A stretch of 64,000 nucleotides of DNA, from the NCBI GenBank assembly GCA_947624985.1, contig CANQMO010000006.1, positions 1 to 64,000 of the forward strand. The letters are read 5' to 3'. This document shows positions 24,915 to 33,137 of the stretch, in pieces. The stretch comes from an uncultured Oscillospiraceae bacterium (GTDB lineage Bacteria; Bacillota; Clostridia; Oscillospirales; Oscillospiraceae). The notes beneath the pieces were generated by a model. The model worked only from the letters and a program-made list of their open reading frames with translations. It was not told where the DNA came from and made no database searches. The translations under genes were made by a program, and so were the position numbers. Within the stretch, counting starts at the first letter, position 1, and the number at the start of each line of letters is the position of its first letter.

Positions 24915-24969
24915 TTTTATATTGTTTTTCTTATTATTACGATTTAATTATAGTATTTCCAATATAAAA
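24915..24969. promoter_or_regulatory. Inverted repeat in the LysR-chromate transporter intergenic region
   Basis: TTTTATATTG (24915-24924) and CAATATAAAA (24960-24969) are perfect 10-bp inverted copies 35 bp apart within an AT-rich segment between the divergent genes. The separation is compatible with LysR tetramer binding, but the AT-richness makes chance matches easier. Confidence 0.45.
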
Positions 24970-25007
24970 ATGCAAGATATATAATGACCCCGCTGGGAGG
25001 CGATGGC

Positions 25008-25598
25008 TTGAAAAGAGAAAAGGGTGTTTACGGAAAGCTGTTTATCTCCACGCTGAAGCTGAGCGCGGGGACCTTTGGAGGCGGCTTTGTGATCGTTCCG
25101 CTGATGCGGGAGAAGTTCGTGACAGAGCTGCGCTGGATCGACGAGCAGGAGATGCTGGACCTGATCGCCATCGCGGAATCCTCCCCGGGGGCCATCGCGG
25201 TGAACGCCTCCATCCTGGTGGGCTATCATGTGGCCGGGTGCCTGGGGGCGCTTCTGGCAGTGCTGGGAACGGTGCTGCCGCCGCTGGTCATCATCTCCGT
25301 CATATCCGGGTTTTACGGCGTGGTGCGGGATAACGCCATCGTAAACACAGCCATGACCTGCATGCTGGCCGGCGTGGCGGCGGTGATATGCGACGTGGTG
25401 CTCACTATGGGCGCGGGGGTGCTGCGGGAAAGGCGGCTATTGTATCCGGCCATCATGGTGCTGTCGTTCATCGCCGTGCGTTTTTTGAATGTGAACATCA
25501 TCGCCGTGATCCTGGTCTGCGCCGCCATAGGCGCGGCGGATACGGTCCTTCGCCGGCATGGGGGACAGATCCATCGGAAGGCGGTGAGAAGGCCGTGA
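25008..25598 (+). CDS. chrA: Chromate transporter family, N-half subunit
   Basis: First of two short CHR-family proteins (about 196 residues) that together equal one full-length ChrA. A TTG start at 25008, seven bases after GGGAGG, is preferred; an in-frame ATG at 24984 lacks a ribosome site. The signature is TFGGGFVIVPLMREKFV with the downstream AESSPGAIAVNASILVGY. Six or so hydrophobic spans. Family members export chromate in exchange or symport; in anaerobes the true substrate is often unclear. Its TGA overlaps the next gene's GTG. Confidence 0.87.
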   Translation: MKREKGVYGKLFISTLKLSAGTFGGGFVIVPLMREKFVTELRWIDEQEMLDLIAIAESSPGAIAVNASILVGYHVAGCLGALLAVLGTVLPPLVIISVISGFYGVVRDNAIVNTAMTCMLAGVAAVICDVVLTMGAGVLRERRLLYPAIMVLSFIAVRFLNVNIIAVILVCAAIGAADTVLRRHGGQIHRKAVRRP

Positions 25599-26158
25599 TC
25601 TACGCCCAACTTCTCTGGAGCTTTTTCCAGATCGGCCTGTTCAGCATCGGCGGCGGCTACGCGTCCATGCCCCTCATCCAGCACCAGGTCATGGACGTGC
25701 ACCCCTGGCTGACCATGACCCAGTTCGCAGACATCATGACCATCGCGGAGATGACGCCCGGCCCCATCGCCATCAACGCCGCCACCTTCGTGGGCATCCG
25801 GGTGGCCGGCATCCCCGGCGCCGTGGTGGCCACGGCGGGGTGCGTGCTGCCCTCCTGCTGCATCGTGATGGCGCTGGCCTACGTCTATTACCGCTACCGG
25901 GGCCTGGATACGGTGAAGGGCATACTGGCGGCCCTCCGCCCCGCCGTGGTGGCAATGATCGCGTCGGCGGGCATATCCTTGGTGATCCTGGCCTTCTATG
26001 GCCAGCGGACGCTACCGAAGGACCTGGGCGGGATAAACTATATCTCCGTGGCGCTTTTTGGCGTCAGCCTTTTTGTGCTGCGGCGCTTTCGGGTGAAGCC
26101 CATCTACGTGATGGTGGGTGCCGGAGCGCTGGGGACCTTGGCAAGTCTTTTCATCTGA
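25595..26158 (+). CDS. chrA: Chromate transporter family, C-half subunit
   Basis: 187-residue partner of the previous gene. GTG at 25595 overlaps the preceding TGA (GTGA). The CHR motif reads FSIGGGYASMPLIQHQVM, then AEMTPGPIAINAATFVG, parallel to the first half. Paired short CHR proteins insert in opposite orientations and act as a heterodimer. The longer frame from 25388 runs over the upstream gene and is spurious. Confidence 0.87.
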   Translation: MIYAQLLWSFFQIGLFSIGGGYASMPLIQHQVMDVHPWLTMTQFADIMTIAEMTPGPIAINAATFVGIRVAGIPGAVVATAGCVLPSCCIVMALAYVYYRYRGLDTVKGILAALRPAVVAMIASAGISLVILAFYGQRTLPKDLGGINYISVALFGVSLFVLRRFRVKPIYVMVGAGALGTLASLFI

Positions 26159-26173
26159 CGGAGGCGGGACATA

Positions 26174-26707
26174 ATGGATAAGTACATCATTGCGGCAGGC
26201 ACGCTCCATCGAGCGGGAGAGAAAGGCTCTCTCATGAGCATAAAGGGGACCGTGTCAGGCCAGGAAAAGAAACTGCTCTCCCCGGAGGGAGAGCTGGTGG
26301 CGAAAACGGATATACACAGCGAGATCGCCGGCGGCCATGGGACGGACCGGGTAGACAGGCACACATACGTGCTCACCGACGACGGGGGGCGGGAGCACGC
26401 CGCGGCCACGCCCCACTATGCCGCCGGGAGCGACCCCTCGAACGCGGGCTGGCCGGTGTGTCACATGCCCCGGGCAAACCATGCCGATGTGACCCTGGAG
26501 GGCGAGCCGTACGATATGGTCATGCACAGCGGCCAGGACTACTCGCTGTATGACCGGGGCCACCGGGAGGTGGTGCACATCCTCCACCGGGGGATCATGG
26601 GCGGCTGGACCATAGAGGACGAGACGGGCCTGCCTCCGGAGGACCTGTGCGGCCTGTTCGTGTTCTGTCGCTACCTGGAGCGGGAAAATGAGTTCATGAC
26701 CGTGTGA
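26174..26707 (+). CDS. Hypothetical protein, LURP-one/tubby-like beta-barrel possible
   Basis: 177 residues. ATG at 26174 follows GGAGGCGGG 15 bp after the chromate transporter, so it is probably in the same transcript. I do not recognise it with certainty. The alternating polar/hydrophobic pattern and segments such as MSIKGTVSGQEKKLLSPEGE, then VAKTDIHSEI and HADVTLEGEPYDMVMHSGQD, suggest an all-beta fold of the LURP1/tubby-like kind. No signal peptide or membrane span. Its 3' end overlaps the convergent amidotransferase gene by 14 bp. Confidence 0.55.
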   Translation: MDKYIIAAGTLHRAGEKGSLMSIKGTVSGQEKKLLSPEGELVAKTDIHSEIAGGHGTDRVDRHTYVLTDDGGREHAAATPHYAAGSDPSNAGWPVCHMPRANHADVTLEGEPYDMVMHSGQDYSLYDRGHREVVHILHRGIMGGWTIEDETGLPPEDLCGLFVFCRYLERENEFMTV

Positions 26708-27425
26708 CGGAGTCCATGCTTTCTTCTGCCGCCCGGACAAAAGCATGAAACAGCTTTCTGCTGTTCCCATCCACCCGGAAGGAGAACTCCGGGTGCCACT
26801 GGACGGCCCACACGAAACGCCTGTCCGGCATATATGCCGCCTCGATGATCCCGTCCGGAGCAACAGCCATGGCAGACCATGCCTGTGCAAGCTCCCTGAC
26901 CGCCTGATGATGATAGCTGTTGACCGCGAACGCCCCGTCGCCCAGCAGCGTCGCGAGGGGCGTGGACGGGATCGGCGTCACGGTGTGGACCGGCATGTCA
27001 TAGGGCGGAGATTGGTGGTGCTCGACCTCCGATGGATGCTGACTGGGCAGATCCTGATACAGCGTCCCGCCCAGCACCGCGTTGATGAACTGTATGCCCC
27101 GGCAGATCCCGAAGATGGGTTTATCATGCCTCAATGCAGCGTTCAGCAGCTTCACTTCCATGGCGTCCCGCTCCGTGCAGCACTCCCCGCAGGCCGCATC
27201 CTTTTCCTCTCCATAGAGGGATGGACATACGTCCTGACCGCCGGTGAACAGAAATCCATCGCAAAGCGTCGTAAGCTGGCCGATCTGCTTTTCATCGTCC
27301 GTGAGCGGCAGCATGAGGGGCAAGCCGCCGGCCTCTGCTACGCCATCCATATAGCCCGGCAGCATCCAATAGCTTTCCCGCTGGATGTCCACCAGCGGTA
27401 CGATCCCAATGACAGGTCTTTTCAT
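26694..27425 (-). CDS. Class I glutamine amidotransferase-like hydrolase (peptidase C26, PuuD-like)
   Basis: 243-residue cytosolic hydrolase of the gamma-glutamyl-gamma-aminobutyrate hydrolase type, cleaving gamma-glutamyl amides. ATG at 27425 follows GGGAGGGAGAT. The nucleophile Cys is in FGICRGIQFINAVLGG, the oxyanion segment is LFTGGQDVCPSLY, and the catalytic His-Glu is in VQWHPEFS. No polyamine genes are adjacent, so the physiological gamma-glutamyl substrate is not defined. Transcribed alone, opposite to the chromate unit. Confidence 0.9.
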   Translation of the reverse strand: MKRPVIGIVPLVDIQRESYWMLPGYMDGVAEAGGLPLMLPLTDDEKQIGQLTTLCDGFLFTGGQDVCPSLYGEEKDAACGECCTERDAMEVKLLNAALRHDKPIFGICRGIQFINAVLGGTLYQDLPSQHPSEVEHHQSPPYDMPVHTVTPIPSTPLATLLGDGAFAVNSYHHQAVRELAQAWSAMAVAPDGIIEAAYMPDRRFVWAVQWHPEFSFRVDGNSRKLFHAFVRAAEESMDSVTRS

Positions 27426-27520
27426 ACCGATCTCCCTCCCCGGAAAAATAGCAAAGACGTCGTGATCCTTTTCCCATTTGTCTGGCGGCATGAGCGCTCT
27501 ATATTCCCTCGATCAGAGTA

Positions 27521-27557
27521 CCGGCGGGCAGGTCATCTGCCCGCCGGACTGTTTTTT
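27521..27557 (+). terminator. Plus-strand terminator hairpin below the flavodoxin operon
   Basis: CCGGCGGGCAG-gtcat-CTGCCCGCCGG followed by ACTG and TTTTTT on the plus strand. The T-run is on the plus side only. It would stop plus-strand read-through coming from the 26174 gene across the amidotransferase locus rather than the minus-strand operon. Confidence 0.7.
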
Positions 27558-28281
27558 ATTCTCCCGCGCTCGTCAGCGCAAGGCCGTCGAGCCAGGACGT
27601 GATATCGCTTTTAGAGGCCCCGCCGGGAAAGCGGGTCCCGTCCAGCCAATTCGCGCTGTCAGATACGGAGCTGTGGAGGTTCTCCGCGCTGGAGCCCACG
27701 CCGCTGCTGCCGGAAGTGCAGAACGGCACGATAGTCTTCCCACCCAGGTCATAGCTCTCTACAAAGGTGTAGATGATCTTGGGAGCCTGACCCCACCAGA
27801 TGGGATAGCCCACGAACACGGTGTCGTACTGCGCCATGTTCTCTACGCCGCCGGATATGGCAGGGCGGGCGTCCGGGTCGTTTTGCTCGCTTGACGTGCG
27901 GCTGCCGTTATCACCGTAATCCAGATCCGCGTCTGTGTAGGGCTGCTCCGGCACGATCTCGTAGAGGTCCGCGCCTGTGGCCGCCGCGATCTTCTCTGCC
28001 ACGCCCGCCGTGCTGCCGGTGCAGGAGAAGTAGGCCACCAGCGCCTTGCTGCCAGTCTCTTCGCTTTCGTTCTCCGCAGGCTCCTCCGCCTGGACAGGGG
28101 CATCTGTTTCAGCCGGGGCTTCTTCCGCAACGGGGCCCTCGGTGGGTTCAGCGGTAGGTTCTGCCGCGGCTTCCGGCGCTTCCGTGGCCGGGGTCTCTGC
28201 CGCACCATTGTTTGAACTGCCGCAGGCCGCCAGCGGCAATATCATGGCAATAGCCAATAACAATGCAAGAGTTTTGTTCAT
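27556..28281 (-). CDS. Flavodoxin-domain lipoprotein
   Basis: Exported, lipid-anchored flavodoxin of about 241 residues. The start at 28281 (MNKTLALLLAIAMILPLAA-C) gives a textbook lipobox; the overlapping ATG at 28296 would add five residues. A Glu/Ala/Pro spacer (residues about 25-75) leads to a flavodoxin domain: FMN phosphate loop ALVAYFSCTGSTAGVAEKI, FVGYPIWWGQAPKII, then FCTSGSSGVGSS. The domain is closely related to the cytosolic flavodoxin at 30897-31376 in the same operon. FMN outside the membrane needs a flavin supply or covalent loading; this is the last gene of the operon. Confidence 0.9.
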   Translation of the reverse strand: MNKTLALLLAIAMILPLAACGSSNNGAAETPATEAPEAAAEPTAEPTEGPVAEEAPAETDAPVQAEEPAENESEETGSKALVAYFSCTGSTAGVAEKIAAATGADLYEIVPEQPYTDADLDYGDNGSRTSSEQNDPDARPAISGGVENMAQYDTVFVGYPIWWGQAPKIIYTFVESYDLGGKTIVPFCTSGSSGVGSSAENLHSSVSDSANWLDGTRFPGGASKSDITSWLDGLALTSAGE

Positions 28282-28292
28282 CCTATATACCC

Positions 28293-29048
28293 TCATTTCA
28301 GTTTGCTGTAATCTTCATCGCTCACCGGCTCCAGCCACTGGTTGGAGCCGTTTTCTCCCGGCACCTCTATGGCCAGATGGCTGAACCAGCTGTCCGGCGC
28401 CGCGCCGTGCCAGTGTTTCACGCCCGCGGGGATGTTGATGCAGTCGCCGGGCTTCATCTCCACGGCGGGCTTGCCCCACTGCTGATAGTACCCCCGTCCG
28501 CCGACGCAGACGAGGATTTGTCCGCCGCCCATGTGGGCGTCGTGGACGTGCCAGTTATTGCGGCAACCCGGCTCGAAGGTCACGTTGAAGATGCCCACCT
28601 GCTCCCTGGATACGGGGGCGAGATAGCTCTGGCCGCTGAAATACTGGGCAAAGCCGTCATTGGGCATGCCGATGGGGAAAAAGATGGTGTTCTGATATTT
28701 GTCCTTTTCCGTCAACGCCGGTTCCTCCTCGTTCCACACGTCCTTGGCCAGACGGAACACCGCCCACGCCTTGGGCCAGCCCACATAGAACCCTACATGG
28801 GTCACGATGGCGGCGATCTCCGCTTTCGTCACGCCATGGGCCTTGGCGTTTTCCAGATGGTATGTCAGGGACGAATCCGTGATCCCGGAGCTCATCAGCG
28901 CCACCACGGTGAGGATACACCGGGTCTTCAGGTCGATGTCGTGATTATTCCAGTTCTCTCCAAAGAGAACGTCGTCGTTGAAATGGGCAAAATCCGGCGC
29001 GAAATCGCCGAGCTGCTCTCTGCCTGCGGTCTGTACGATCTTTTCCAT
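28293..29048 (-). CDS. Carboxymuconolactone decarboxylase-cupin fusion protein
   Basis: 251 residues in two domains. The N-terminal carboxymuconolactone decarboxylase/AhpD-like helical domain spans roughly residues 1-110 (LKTRCILTVVALMSSGITDS, then YHLENAKAHGVTKAEIAAIV). It lacks the CxxC pair of AhpD. The C-terminal cupin carries metal-type His (NNWHVHDAHMGGGQILVCV, ... PAGVKHWHGAAPD). Such fusions occur in operons with flavodoxins and aldo/keto reductases, as here. Substrate unknown. ATG at 29048 is preceded by AAGGAG; its stop overlaps a possible start of the lipoprotein flavodoxin (ATGA). Confidence 0.87.
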   Translation of the reverse strand: MEKIVQTAGREQLGDFAPDFAHFNDDVLFGENWNNHDIDLKTRCILTVVALMSSGITDSSLTYHLENAKAHGVTKAEIAAIVTHVGFYVGWPKAWAVFRLAKDVWNEEEPALTEKDKYQNTIFFPIGMPNDGFAQYFSGQSYLAPVSREQVGIFNVTFEPGCRNNWHVHDAHMGGGQILVCVGGRGYYQQWGKPAVEMKPGDCINIPAGVKHWHGAAPDSWFSHLAIEVPGENGSNQWLEPVSDEDYSKLK

Positions 29049-29050
29049 GA

Positions 29051-29857
29051 TCAAATTACTCCTTCCTTTTTTTGCGCTTTTATATGCAGCCAATCCAGTA
29101 CGTAGCGGATGTGCTCGCCCCAGAAATACCAATCGTGGATGCCCGGCCCGTCCTCGTATGTCACATGGGCACCAGCCTCCTTCAACGCAGCGGCAAGAGA
29201 GCGGTTTGCCCCGATGAGGTGATCCTCCGTCCCGCAGGTCACATAGAAGTCCGGGAAATGATCGACCCCATCCTTTTTGTTCCGCTCCTGAATGGCGCAG
29301 ATGAGATACCGGGGATTGCGGTCGGTGTTTTCCATCTCATCCAGCTCGCCGATGCATTTCAGCTCGCCAATGGTATTTCCTTCCGTTGTGACCCATTGGC
29401 GGGAGTTTTCAAAGAAATGCACCGCCGCGGACAGCATAGCCACCTTGCCGAAGGTGTCGCAGTATTTCAACCCGTTCCGGCAGGCGCCGTAACCGCCCAT
29501 GGAGAGCCCGCCGATGTATGTGTCCTCCCGCTTGTGGGACAGCGGGAACATCTCCCGCGTCACCTCCACCAGCTCCCGGCCGATGTACTCGCCGAAGTCG
29601 CCATAGCAGCCGTCTTTGACCGGGACATCCAGATAAAAGGAGTTCTCCCCGGAAGGCAGCACCACCGCCAGGCCCATCTCCTCCGCCCACAGCCGGATCT
29701 TGGTGTTATACAGCCACGCGCTGGCGTTGTCCGTCAGGCCGTGTAGCAGATACAGCGTGGGATAGGGCGCTTTGTATTTTTCCGTGGGCAGGATCGCCTT
29801 GAACGACACCTGCCGCTTCAACGTCTCCGACTGGAATTCGACTTGTAAGACTGCCAT
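29051..29857 (-). CDS. Alpha/beta-hydrolase esterase (esterase D / S-formylglutathione hydrolase-like)
   Basis: 268-residue serine hydrolase. LYLLHGLTDNASAW carries the oxyanion region, GLSMGGYGACR the nucleophile Ser, and the C-terminal GIHDWYFW the catalytic His. An acidic residue in TCGTEDHLIG completes the triad. It belongs to the putative esterase D/tributyrin-esterase group. The two-base gap to the CMD-cupin gene shows co-translation. In this operon it may hydrolyse an ester product of aldehyde or lactone detoxification; that is inference. Confidence 0.9.
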   Translation of the reverse strand: MAVLQVEFQSETLKRQVSFKAILPTEKYKAPYPTLYLLHGLTDNASAWLYNTKIRLWAEEMGLAVVLPSGENSFYLDVPVKDGCYGDFGEYIGRELVEVTREMFPLSHKREDTYIGGLSMGGYGACRNGLKYCDTFGKVAMLSAAVHFFENSRQWVTTEGNTIGELKCIGELDEMENTDRNPRYLICAIQERNKKDGVDHFPDFYVTCGTEDHLIGANRSLAAALKEAGAHVTYEDGPGIHDWYFWGEHIRYVLDWLHIKAQKKEGVI

Positions 29858-29872
29858 TGTGGGCCTCCTTTC

Positions 29873-30883
29873 TCAGACTACGTTCCCGGCCTTTTGCTTT
29901 CCGTTCTGCGCCATGACGCCCACCAGAGCGTGGGGCACGTACAGCTCCTCCAGATAGTCGATTTCGTCTGGGGTCAGCTCCAGCTCCACGGCTTTTGCCG
30001 CGCCCTCCACATGGGAGAGCTTCGTCGCGCCCACCACCGGGGCGGTCACTTTGGTGAGCAGCCATGCCAGGGACACCTCCGTCATGGACACGCCCCGCTT
30101 ATCGGCCAGCTCCGCCACACGGGCGATGATCTTCCCGTCCGCCTGGTTGGTGGCGTCATACTTGAACCTGGCGTAGGCGTCCTCGCGCAGCCGCTTGCTT
30201 GTCTCGCCGGGGCGGCGGGAAAGCCTGCCGCTGGCCAGGGCGCTGTAGGGCGTCATGGCGATGTTCTGGTCGGCGCAGAAGGGGGCCATCTCCCGCTCCT
30301 CCTCCCGGGCCAGAAGGTTGTAGTGGGTCTGGACGGACACGAATTCCGTGAGGCCATTCTCCCTGGCGTAAAAGTTGGCCTTGGCAAGCTGCCAGGCGAA
30401 GCAGTTGGAGATGCCGATAGTCCGGGCCTTGCCCGCCTTGACCGCGTTGTGCAGCCCCTCCATGATCTCCTCCATGGGCGTGTGGTAGTCCCACATGTGA
30501 TAGATGTAGAGGTCCACATAGTCCATGCCAAGATTTTTTAGGCTCTGGTTAAGATAATTTTCAATATGCTTCTGCCCGCTGACGCCCGCGTCGATCTCCT
30601 CCTGAGTCCGGGGCGTGAACTTGGTGGCGATCACATAATCCTCCCGCCTGGCCAGATCCCGCAGCGCCCGGCCCACATACTGCTCGCTGGTGCCGTTCTG
30701 ATAGGCGATGGCGGTGTCGAAGAAATTGACGCCCAGGTCCAGGCCGCGCTTGATGATCTCTTTCGTTTCGGCCTGGCCCACCGTCCAGCTGTGCTGCCCT
30801 GTGGCAGCGTTGCCAAAGCCCATGCACCCCATGCAGATGCGGGAGACGGTGAGATCGGACTTTCCCAGTTTGGTGTACTTCAT
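29873..30883 (-). CDS. Aldo/keto reductase
   Basis: 336-residue NADPH-dependent carbonyl reductase with a TIM-barrel fold. Catalytic tetrad: Asp and Tyr in GVNFFDTAIAYQNG, Lys in VIATKFTPR, and His in DLYIYHMWDYHTP. The C-terminal cofactor segment is present (VVGATKLSHVEGAAKAVELE). The CMGCMGFG stretch near residue 18 is typical of this YajO/Tas-like branch. Position in the operon suggests reduction of a reactive carbonyl together with the flavin enzymes. Confidence 0.93.
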   Translation of the reverse strand: MKYTKLGKSDLTVSRICMGCMGFGNAATGQHSWTVGQAETKEIIKRGLDLGVNFFDTAIAYQNGTSEQYVGRALRDLARREDYVIATKFTPRTQEEIDAGVSGQKHIENYLNQSLKNLGMDYVDLYIYHMWDYHTPMEEIMEGLHNAVKAGKARTIGISNCFAWQLAKANFYARENGLTEFVSVQTHYNLLAREEEREMAPFCADQNIAMTPYSALASGRLSRRPGETSKRLREDAYARFKYDATNQADGKIIARVAELADKRGVSMTEVSLAWLLTKVTAPVVGATKLSHVEGAAKAVELELTPDEIDYLEELYVPHALVGVMAQNGKQKAGNVV

Positions 30884-30896
30884 CCTCTGCGCCGCC

Positions 30897-31376
30897 TCAA
30901 AGGACCGTCTCAGCCCAGGCTTTCAGCCCGGCCTCGGTTTGCCGGCCGTGCAGCACTTTTCCCTCGATGATGACGGCGTCCGCCGCCACGGAGGTTTTCA
31001 GTCCGGCCACGGTGTTCCCGAACCCGCTGCCGCCGGAGGTGGCAAACAGCACGATCTTCTTGCCGGAGAAATCATAGCTTTCCAGAAAGCTGTTGATGAT
31101 GGTCGGCGCCACATACCACCAGATGGGGAAACCCAGCAGGATGGTGTCATACGCCCCGATGTCGGCGTCCCGGTCCGCCAGGGCGGGACGGCTTGATCTG
31201 TCGTTCATCTCGACGGAGCTGCGGGAGCTTTTGTCCATCCAGTTCAGGTCCGCTTTCGTGTACGGCACCGCGGGTCTGATCTCATAGAGTTCCGCGCCCA
31301 CAGACTGTGCCAGGGCCTTTGCCACACGCGCCGTGGTCCCGCTGGCGCTGAAATAGGCTACCAATGCTTTGCTCAT
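30897..31376 (-). CDS. Flavodoxin
   Basis: Cytosolic FMN electron carrier of about 159 residues, flavodoxin_4 type. It opens MSKALVAYFSASGTTARVAK (phosphate loop), with LLGFPIWWYVAPTIINSFLE and FATSGGSGFGNTV around the flavin. The start at 31376 is chosen because relatives start at this point; an ATG two codons upstream (31382) lies only four bases after AAGGAG. It is a homologue of the lipoprotein flavodoxin at the operon's end, so this operon encodes an inside/outside flavodoxin pair. Confidence 0.92.
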   Translation of the reverse strand: MSKALVAYFSASGTTARVAKALAQSVGAELYEIRPAVPYTKADLNWMDKSSRSSVEMNDRSSRPALADRDADIGAYDTILLGFPIWWYVAPTIINSFLESYDFSGKKIVLFATSGGSGFGNTVAGLKTSVAADAVIIEGKVLHGRQTEAGLKAWAETVL

Positions 31377-31390
31377 ATTCATATCGCTCC

Positions 31391-31924
31391 TTACAAAGAT
31401 CTTCCGAGCCGATAGGCTTCGTCCATGTGCCGGCTGCTTTTCGTCATAGACGGCGTTCCGCAGCCTGTTCCCAATATCTGTCCGCAGTCGGTAAAATTCA
31501 TATACCGGCATAGCTTTTTGTAATGCTCCACCAGATATGGCATCACGTCCCTGCCCGAATCCCACGCGGCGGTAATGAGGACCGTTTTCAGATGCTTCGC
31601 GGAGAGCTTCAAGGTGTAACTGTAAAAGCGGTCAACGACCATTTTAAGCTGGGCCGACATCCCGAAGTAATATACCGGCGTCACGAACACCGCCATATCC
31701 GCGGCCAGCAGCGCGTCCCTGATCTGCTGCATATCGTCTTTCTGGGCGCAGGGGCCGTCCATGCCGCAGTGTTCACAGCCAAGGCAGGGATGGATGTCCA
31801 TGTGTCCGGCGTCCAGTTCATGGACGGTATGGCCGGCCTCCCTCGCCCCTTTCGCAAACTGCTCCGCCAGCATATTGGAGGAGCCGTTTTTATGGGGGCT
31901 GCTCTTGATGATCACGATATTCAT
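31391..31924 (-). CDS. NADPH-dependent FMN reductase / iron-sulfur flavoprotein-like
   Basis: 177-residue flavodoxin-fold oxidoreductase. IKSSPHKNGSSNMLAEQFAK is the FMN phosphate motif, and VTPVYYFGMSAQLKMVVDRF is typical of the FMN-reductase family. A four-Cys-like cluster motif HPCLGCEHCGMDGPCAQKDD suggests a [4Fe-4S] site, as in iron-sulfur flavoproteins of anaerobes. ATG overlaps the TetR stop by four bases. Confidence 0.9.
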   Translation of the reverse strand: MNIVIIKSSPHKNGSSNMLAEQFAKGAREAGHTVHELDAGHMDIHPCLGCEHCGMDGPCAQKDDMQQIRDALLAADMAVFVTPVYYFGMSAQLKMVVDRFYSYTLKLSAKHLKTVLITAAWDSGRDVMPYLVEHYKKLCRYMNFTDCGQILGTGCGTPSMTKSSRHMDEAYRLGRSL

Positions 31925-32550
31925 TTTCCGCCTCCCAACAGCTTTTTCACGCAGTTGTATGTGATCTCATAAATGGACAGGAACACATAGTTGACACCCG
32001 CCTCCTCCATGGCCGTCCGCTGCTTTTCGGTGACGAAGGTGTAGGGGTAGATGCCGAACATGAACGGGAAAAAGGTGTAGAGAAAGTCCTGTTTTTCCTC
32101 CAGGTCCATCTGTGGGAAAAACTTTTCCAGGCACTGGCGAACGGTCCGCAGGGACTGGCCATAGACCGTTTTGAATTCCGCCAGCCGTTCCAGGCGGCTG
32201 CCCGTCTCCATGTCGTAATGGTTCATGCTCATGATCTTCAAAAGCTGGGCGCGCTTTTCCAGCGTCCGGGCAAATTTATCCGCGAACGCCTCTTTTGTAA
32301 GAGCGTCGTTTCCCTCCATCATGGCGTTCAGGTCCGCGATCCACAGCGCATATTCCCGCTGGAGCAGCGCCAGGAATATCTCCTCTTTCGTCTGGAAGTA
32401 GTTATAGATGGACGTTCTTGTTAAGCTGGTGGCCGCGCTGATGTCCTTCATGGTGATCTCTTTGAAGCCCATGGTCTGATAGAGCTTTTCGCAGGCGCCC
32501 ACGATCTCCTCTTTCCGGGCATTCGTCAGCTCCGGCGATCCCTTCGGCAT
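31921..32550 (-). CDS. TetR-family regulator of the flavin operon
   Basis: 209 residues. The N-terminal TetR helix-turn-helix is clear (EEIVGACEKLYQTMGFKEIT, MKDISAATSLTRTSIYNYF, QTKEEIFLALL); the ligand-binding C-terminal half is variable. It is the second gene of the operon it probably represses: the promoter at 33162-33190 carries three palindromic half-sites typical of TetR dimers. The inducer is unknown, likely a reactive electrophile or quinone given the gene content. Confidence 0.92.
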   Translation of the reverse strand: MPKGSPELTNARKEEIVGACEKLYQTMGFKEITMKDISAATSLTRTSIYNYFQTKEEIFLALLQREYALWIADLNAMMEGNDALTKEAFADKFARTLEKRAQLLKIMSMNHYDMETGSRLERLAEFKTVYGQSLRTVRQCLEKFFPQMDLEEKQDFLYTFFPFMFGIYPYTFVTEKQRTAMEEAGVNYVFLSIYEITYNCVKKLLGGGK

Positions 32551-32562
32551 TTTGCACCCTCC

Positions 32563-33117
32563 TTATTCTGCCGATGCCTTTTTCAAAGAAAGGCATTTGC
32601 AGATCGCGTCGCCGGTCCTCAGATAGTGGTAGGTGGGAAACTCAAACAGCACCGGTTTCAGGGTGTCGTAGTTTATCTTCCCCGCCCCGTCCAGGTGTTC
32701 CTCCGCCACATAGGTGCTCGCGATGGAGCAGATGAAGCTCTCAAAGTTCGGCGTCTCATAGATGTCCTCCACGCCGCACTCCATCGTGAGGGGCGAATCG
32801 CGGATGACCGGCGCTCTGGCCTCGCCAAGCTCCCAGGCGAATATGCCGGATTTGTCAGTCTTATTCCCGCTGACGGAGCCCACATAGTCGGCTTTGGGGA
32901 GCAGCGCCTCGTCCACCAGATTGATGGACAGCTTTTTCGTTTCCTTGATTCTTCCGTTGATGAAATGGGGCGAGGCCAGGCTCACTAGCACCCGGTCGTG
33001 GCCGATGATGCCCAGGTGTCCCGCCAGCGTCCAGGTGGGCGTCTCGCCGTTCATCGCGCCGATCACCGTGATGGGCACAGGGTACAGCGCCAGCTTGGGA
33101 CCGATATTCTTCTTCAT
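32563..33117 (-). CDS. Flavin reductase-like domain protein
   Basis: 184-residue FMN-binding split-barrel protein of the flavin reductase/DIM6-NTAB family (LALYPVPITVIGAMNGETPT, then VSLASPHFINGRIKETKKLS). Such proteins reduce FMN with NAD(P)H or act as flavoredoxins in anaerobes. First gene of the eight-gene operon. ATG at 33117 with GGAGG ten bases upstream. The next gene (TetR) starts 12 bp further. Confidence 0.9.
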   Translation of the reverse strand: MKKNIGPKLALYPVPITVIGAMNGETPTWTLAGHLGIIGHDRVLVSLASPHFINGRIKETKKLSINLVDEALLPKADYVGSVSGNKTDKSGIFAWELGEARAPVIRDSPLTMECGVEDIYETPNFESFICSIASTYVAEEHLDGAGKINYDTLKPVLFEFPTYHYLRTGDAICKCLSLKKASAE

Positions 33118-33137
33118 CGCAGCAATGCCTCCATTCG

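Noticed and set aside
24984..25007. ATG at 24984 as start of the first chromate-transporter gene
   Set aside because: No ribosome site; GGGAGG lies just right for the TTG at 25008.
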